DNA from: Betaproteobacteria bacterium
GTDB lineage: Bacteria; Pseudomonadota; Gammaproteobacteria; Burkholderiales; Burkholderiaceae_D
Length of the DNA stretch: 17,447 nucleotides
Assembly: GCA_015655165.1 (NCBI GenBank)
Contig: JAATFN010000273.1
Location: forward strand, 1-17,447
Direction: 5' to 3'
The position numbers and the translations under genes were made by a program. Below are positions 13,823 through 17,447 of the stretch, in pieces. The notes beneath the pieces are model-generated. The model was given only the letters and a program-made list of their open reading frames with translations, did not search any database and was not told the origin of the DNA. Every line of letters begins with the position of its first letter. Position 1 is the first letter of the stretch.

Positions 13823-15055
13823 TCAGTGTAACTGTTCAATGTGGTCTGATGTTTCTTCAGGCATTTCTGCATGGACCAGATCGCCTTCGAGGTTGGGGAA
13901 TAGGGGACTGCCGCAGTCATCACAAAATTCAGCATCAAAAATTTCGACATGTTCTTTGATGTCGGTTATGCCGCATTCTCTCAAGATCTGACGTATTGCA
14001 TCAAAGGGATGCACTACATTGGCTTCAGGGAATAAGGACGGATCAATGGTATCCCCATCTTCATTTTCATATAACGGCCAGACGGTACCGTAATAGATGT
14101 TGTCATCGTCATTTAAGGTAAATCCGATACGGTATTCATCAATTTCACCATCCATATCATGACTGCATTTGCCGATACTGACTTTTAATTGGTCTGCCGT
14201 TGTTTTTAAATGATGCGTCAGATAATGCGTTGCTGCGCGTATAGTGGCCGGCCGAATACGTTTGTCGGCTTCGCGGCAACTGTAGAAATAAGCTTGTGGC
14301 AATAATAATTCGAGGTTGCAGCCCGGTAAGGCCGGGGCGAGCAAAGGTAGTGCTTCTTTTGCCCAGGCATGTTCGCAGACAATTTTTTGTTCCAGCACCA
14401 TTAATGGATCATGCCCCGTTTGCCAGCGAAAAACGGCAGCCTGGTGCGGTACTGTCACAGTGGCAATCAGGTAGCGTGTATCGGCCAGAAAAGGAATGGT
14501 GGCCGTTTCTTCACTAGCGGGCTTTGGCGCCTTTTTTTTGAACGCAGGGTTGGCAAGTAGCTGCATGAGTTCAAATACGTCGCTATGGTGCTGGGGAAGC
14601 TGTTCGATGGCATGTAATGACGGCGAGATAGTAATTGTTGCATGTTCGGCAAAGATATGGGTATGCATCAATTGCTTTAGTGCCGTGATCAGGGCATCTG
14701 GCAATATGCCTGAATTAATCGAAAAACGTGTCCATGCAAGCACCGGTGCTGCAATTAGCAGGACATCACTGGATTGTTGTTCTTGGGTAATGGTGCACGA
14801 TTGGCTGCATTGCTCGATGGATTCAACCAGTGTGTCATAGACATCGCCATCTTGCTGAAACAAATAATCCAGTGTGGTGTCGAGCGTATTCTGGTTGGTC
14901 TGGCTTAACAAAGCAACAATCGCCTCATTGAGATGATGTTGCCAGAAATGTTTTTCCAGGCTTGATACAGCAGCCATTGTTGTTTGTGTTAACGCTACAA
15001 GACGCCGGATATCAGCAGAAAGCTTTGTAGCGGTTCGTTGAACTGGTCGACGCAT
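13823..15055 (-). CDS. DUF2863 family protein
   Basis: A 410-residue cytoplasmic protein that I recognise as DUF2863, an uncharacterised family known mainly from Betaproteobacteria; no function is established. The N terminus (MRRP, then RLVALTQTTMAAVSSLEKHFW) and length fit the family. The middle is mixed helix and strand with no catalytic motif I can name. The C terminus has an acidic stretch (TLNDDDNIYYGTVWPLYENEDGD) and a CDDCGSPLFPN motif at 378-388, whose CxxC could bind a metal together with other cysteines or histidines, and ends with VHAEMPEE, usual for the family. The start at 15055 has a weak ribosome binding site; a later ATG (14977) would remove 26 residues. A palindrome lies about 90 bases upstream. 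It is convergent with the secretion locus and appears to be transcribed alone. Confidence 0.82.
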   Translation of the reverse strand: MRRPVQRTATKLSADIRRLVALTQTTMAAVSSLEKHFWQHHLNEAIVALLSQTNQNTLDTTLDYLFQQDGDVYDTLVESIEQCSQSCTITQEQQSSDVLLIAAPVLAWTRFSINSGILPDALITALKQLMHTHIFAEHATITISPSLHAIEQLPQHHSDVFELMQLLANPAFKKKAPKPASEETATIPFLADTRYLIATVTVPHQAAVFRWQTGHDPLMVLEQKIVCEHAWAKEALPLLAPALPGCNLELLLPQAYFYSCREADKRIRPATIRAATHYLTHHLKTTADQLKVSIGKCSHDMDGEIDEYRIGFTLNDDDNIYYGTVWPLYENEDGDTIDPSLFPEANVVHPFDAIRQILRECGITDIKEHVEIFDAEFCDDCGSPLFPNLEGDLVHAEMPEETSDHIEQLH

Positions 15056-15341
15056 AAGTATTCTAGTGATGTGGATTCATGATTGAGCCAAGTGTAGCTG
15101 AAGAATGTGTATGTGAGGTGATTGTCGTGCAAGAAAGCCTGCAGTAATACTGCATGTGTCGTTTTACATTAATATTCATTCCATAGTTTGAATGACATGC
15201 ATTCTGCATTGATTGTGCTAAGAGATCTATTTGTGGCAATGATTGTCGTTGAGCATAATGAGAAAATGGCGATCCCTTGCCTTGTTCAAGGCGTTCCAAA
15301 GACTTTATTCACAACAACAAACCAATACATACAAAACTAAA
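15056..15341. other. Intergenic stretch between acnA terminator and DUF2863 gene
   Basis: About 290 bases that should hold the promoter of the minus-strand DUF2863 gene. A minus-strand ORF at 15063-15299 has biased, His/Ser/Gln-rich content, no family features and no convincing ribosome binding site, so I do not call it a gene. Apart from the palindrome at 15140-15154, I see no structured element. Confidence 0.5.
15140..15154. promoter_or_regulatory. Perfect palindrome upstream of DUF2863 gene
   Basis: TGCAGTAATACTGCA has two 7-bp arms around a single central base, 85-100 bases upstream of the DUF2863 start. It fits a binding site for a dimeric regulator. There is no T-run, so it is not a terminator. 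Confidence 0.4.
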
Positions 15342-15375
15342 AGGACCGGGGCCTGTGTAAACAGAACCCGGTCCT
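15342..15375 (-). terminator. Intrinsic terminator after acnA
   Basis: AGGACCGGG (15342-15350) pairs with CCCGGTCCT (15367-15375) in a 9-bp GC-rich stem; the loop can add an inner CTGT/ACAG pair. On the minus strand the stem is followed by TTTTAGTTTTG. It lies 72 bases after the aconitase stop codon. Confidence 0.88.
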
Positions 15376-15447
15376 CATGGTATCACTTGATTTAACTACC
15401 CGAATTTACGAGGGCAATTTCAATCAGGTTTTGATGATGCGAACAGA

Positions 15448-17447
15448 TCAAGCAGCCAGCAACTGACGTAACACGTACGGCAGAATACCACCGTGGTTAT
15501 AGTAGTCGACTTCGATTGGTGTATCGATACGCAACAAGACAGTCACTTGTTTTTTCTCGCCGTTTTTACGGTGGATCACTAAAGTGGCATTTTGTTGTGG
15601 CTTGATATCTTTTTCCAGTCCAATCAGATCATACGTTTCTTCACCGGTAATACCCAGTGTTTCAACGCTATCGTTGCCGATGAATTGCAATGGCAATACA
15701 CCCATACCAACCAGATTGGAACGATGGATACGCTCGAAAGAACGTGCAATCACCGCTTTGACGCCCAACAGTTGTGTACCCTTGGCTGCCCAGTCACGGG
15801 AAGAACCTGTACCGTATTCTTCACCAGCGAAGATCATGGTCGGGACACCATCTTTGATATAGCGCATTGCCGCATCATAGATAGATTGCTGTTCACCGGA
15901 TGGTTGATGTACTGTGATGCCGCCTTCAACACGTGAACCATCCGACTTCAGAGGGATCATCAGGTTTTTGATACGCACGTTGGCAAAGGTGCCGCGCATC
16001 ATTACTTCGTGGTTACCACGACGTGAACCATAAGAGTTGAAGTCTGTTTTCAAGACACCGTTTGCCAGCAACCATTGACCTGCTGGGCTGGATTCCTTGA
16101 TCGAACCGGCCGGTGAGATATGGTCGGTTGTGATCGAGTCACCAAATACACCCAGAGCACGTGCACTGGTAATAACAGCAGAAGCCGCTTTCGGTTCTTC
16201 AGTGAAATTCTCGAAGAAAGGTGGTTCTGCAATATATGTCGATGCAGGCCAGTTATAGACTTCGCCTTGGGCTACGCCTTTAATTGCTGTCCACAGTTTA
16301 CCCGGGGCAGTTTTTACTTCGCCGTAATTTTCTTTGAAGTTTTTCGGATTCAATGCAAACTTCAGCAACTTCTCGATTTCTTTCGATGTAGGCCAGATAT
16401 CGCCCAGATAAATATCTTTACCGCCTTTACCTTTACCAACAGGTTCAGTCATCAGGTCACGTGTCACATTACCGGCAATTGCATAGGCAACAACCAAAGG
16501 AGGTGATGCCAGAAAGTTACCGCGAATATTCGGGTGAATACGTGCTTCGAAGTTACGGTTACCGGACAATACTGCTGTTGCGACGATATCGTTTTTCACG
16601 ATTGCTTCGTTCATTGCAGCGGTCAAGTCACCAGCGTTACCGATACATGTTGTGCAACCATATGCAGTCACACCAAAGCCCAGTTTTTCCAGATAAGGTA
16701 ACAGGCCTGCAGCTTCCAGATATTTGGTCACAACACGCGAACCTGGTGCTAACGATGTCTTGATGTGGGGAGCCACTGTCAAGCCGGCTTCAACCGCTTT
16801 TTTCGCTAACAGGCCAGCTGCCAGCAATACATTCGGGTTAGATGTGTTGGTGCAGGATGTAATGGCGGCAATAAGAATATCGCCACTCTTGACATCAATA
16901 CCGTCAGTATTGGTAAAGACCTTGCCCAGATCTTCCGCTTTTTTGTTAAAGCCGTTTTCTGCGACAGGTTTACTGAATAAATCGGTAAATGTAGTTTTGA
17001 CATTACCGAGTTCGATACGGTCTTGAGGGCGTTTAGGGCCTGCCAGTGATGGTGCAACTGTCCTCAAATCCAGTTCGACAACGCTGGTGTAATCGATGTC
17101 GCCTGCACGCGGGATACCGTACAAACCCTGTGCTTTGAAGTACGATTGGAATGCCTCGATTTCAGCTGTTGTACGACCTGTACCTTTGAAGTAGTCGATG
17201 GTTGCATCGTCAACTGGGAAAAAGCCCATTGTGGCGCCGTATTCCGGTGCCATATTGGCAATCGTTGCACGGTCTGTCAGTGTCAGAGACTCTGTGCCTT
17301 CACCGAAGAATTCGACAAATTTACCAACAACTTTGGTTTTACGCAGCAATTCTGTAATGTTCAAGACCAAGTCAGTTGCTGTGACACCTTCTCGCAATAC
17401 ACCAGTCAGGTTCACACCAACAACGTCAGGTGTCAGGAAATAGACCG
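15448..17447 (-). CDS. acnA: Aconitate hydratase AcnA, C-terminal two thirds (runs off window)
   Basis: Cytoplasmic 4Fe-4S aconitase of the citric acid cycle, interconverting citrate and isocitrate through cis-aconitate. About 665 of the roughly 890-900 residues of the family are present; the N terminus lies past the window edge. The frame is open to base 17447, reading [10 protein letters not shown] before [10 protein letters not shown], so a GTG at 17415 is an internal valine, not the start. Iron-sulfur cysteines are visible in [12 protein letters not shown] (codon at 16852-16854) and [10 protein letters not shown] (near 16656 and 16647). Other hallmarks are [46 protein letters not shown] in the linker and swivel region, and [16 protein letters not shown]. 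This layout is AcnA/IRP-like, not AcnB. The 3' end is followed by a clear terminator. Confidence 0.97.
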   Translation of the reverse strand, partial: VYFLTPDVVGVNLTGVLREGVTATDLVLNITELLRKTKVVGKFVEFFGEGTESLTLTDRATIANMAPEYGATMGFFPVDDATIDYFKGTGRTTAEIEAFQSYFKAQGLYGIPRAGDIDYTSVVELDLRTVAPSLAGPKRPQDRIELGNVKTTFTDLFSKPVAENGFNKKAEDLGKVFTNTDGIDVKSGDILIAAITSCTNTSNPNVLLAAGLLAKKAVEAGLTVAPHIKTSLAPGSRVVTKYLEAAGLLPYLEKLGFGVTAYGCTTCIGNAGDLTAAMNEAIVKNDIVATAVLSGNRNFEARIHPNIRGNFLASPPLVVAYAIAGNVTRDLMTEPVGKGKGGKDIYLGDIWPTSKEIEKLLKFALNPKNFKENYGEVKTAPGKLWTAIKGVAQGEVYNWPASTYIAEPPFFENFTEEPKAASAVITSARALGVFGDSITTDHISPAGSIKESSPAGQWLLANGVLKTDFNSYGSRRGNHEVMMRGTFANVRIKNLMIPLKSDGSRVEGGITVHQPSGEQQSIYDAAMRYIKDGVPTMIFAGEEYGTGSSRDWAAKGTQLLGVKAVIARSFERIHRSNLVGMGVLPLQFIGNDSVETLGITGEETYDLIGLEKDIKPQQNATLVIHRKNGEKKQVTVLLRIDTPIEVDYYNHGGILPYVLRQLLAA

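Noticed and set aside
15063..15299. 78-codon minus-strand ORF upstream of DUF2863
   Set aside because: Odd His/Ser/Gln-rich composition, no family features, and it covers the likely promoter.

Overview
The window looks like a piece of chromosome from a Gram-negative betaproteobacterium, most likely Burkholderiales. The main support is a DUF2863-type protein (a family I know essentially from Betaproteobacteria), together with a four-domain rhodanese next to a bacterial thiol dioxygenase and an HlyB/HlyD secretion pair. Base composition looks moderate, with AT-rich intergenic stretches. I do not name a genus. No RNA gene, CRISPR array, insertion sequence or attachment site was seen.

Layout. 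(1) 1-3552, plus strand: an ABC import operon of the NrtABC/SsuABC/TauABC type. It has the 3' part of a substrate-binding protein that changes reading frame near 129-132, a permease with an unusual membrane-spanning N-terminal extension, an ATPase overlapping it, and a membrane-anchored c-type cytochrome behind a hairpin. (2) 3645-8895, minus strand, convergent with the first: a sulfur gene set read in the order thiol dioxygenase, four-domain rhodanese, then ssuA-, ssuC- and ssuB-like genes. The dioxygenase has Gln where cysteine dioxygenases have the carboxylate-binding Arg, so 3-mercaptopropionate is a likelier substrate than cysteine. No sulfonate monooxygenase is present here. (3) 8896-9281: an AT-rich divergent control region with inverted repeats. 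(4) 9282-13708, plus strand: a type I secretion locus with an HlyB/LapB-like exporter ATPase, an HlyD-like adaptor, and a small acidic repeat-bearing protein of unknown function that could be a passenger. The exporter has a one-base frameshift in a T-run and the last gene has an internal amber codon, so the locus looks inactivated or under decay unless these are sequence errors. (5) 13823-15055, minus strand: the DUF2863 gene, separated from the secretion locus by a strong bidirectional terminator. (6) 15448-17447, minus strand: the C-terminal two thirds of aconitase (AcnA), running off the window edge, followed by a clear terminator.

How they work together: regions 1 and 2 are two ABC importers of the same superfamily, back to back, and the second is tied to thiol and sulfane-sulfur metabolism. 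A reasonable reading of region 2 is uptake of an organosulfur compound, oxidation of a thiol to its sulfinate, and handling of released sulfur by the rhodanese. Region 4 is a separate export module that appears broken. The most interesting items are the Gln-type dioxygenase cluster, the ABC importer plus cytochrome c pairing, and the three independent reading-frame disruptions, two of them in the secretion locus.
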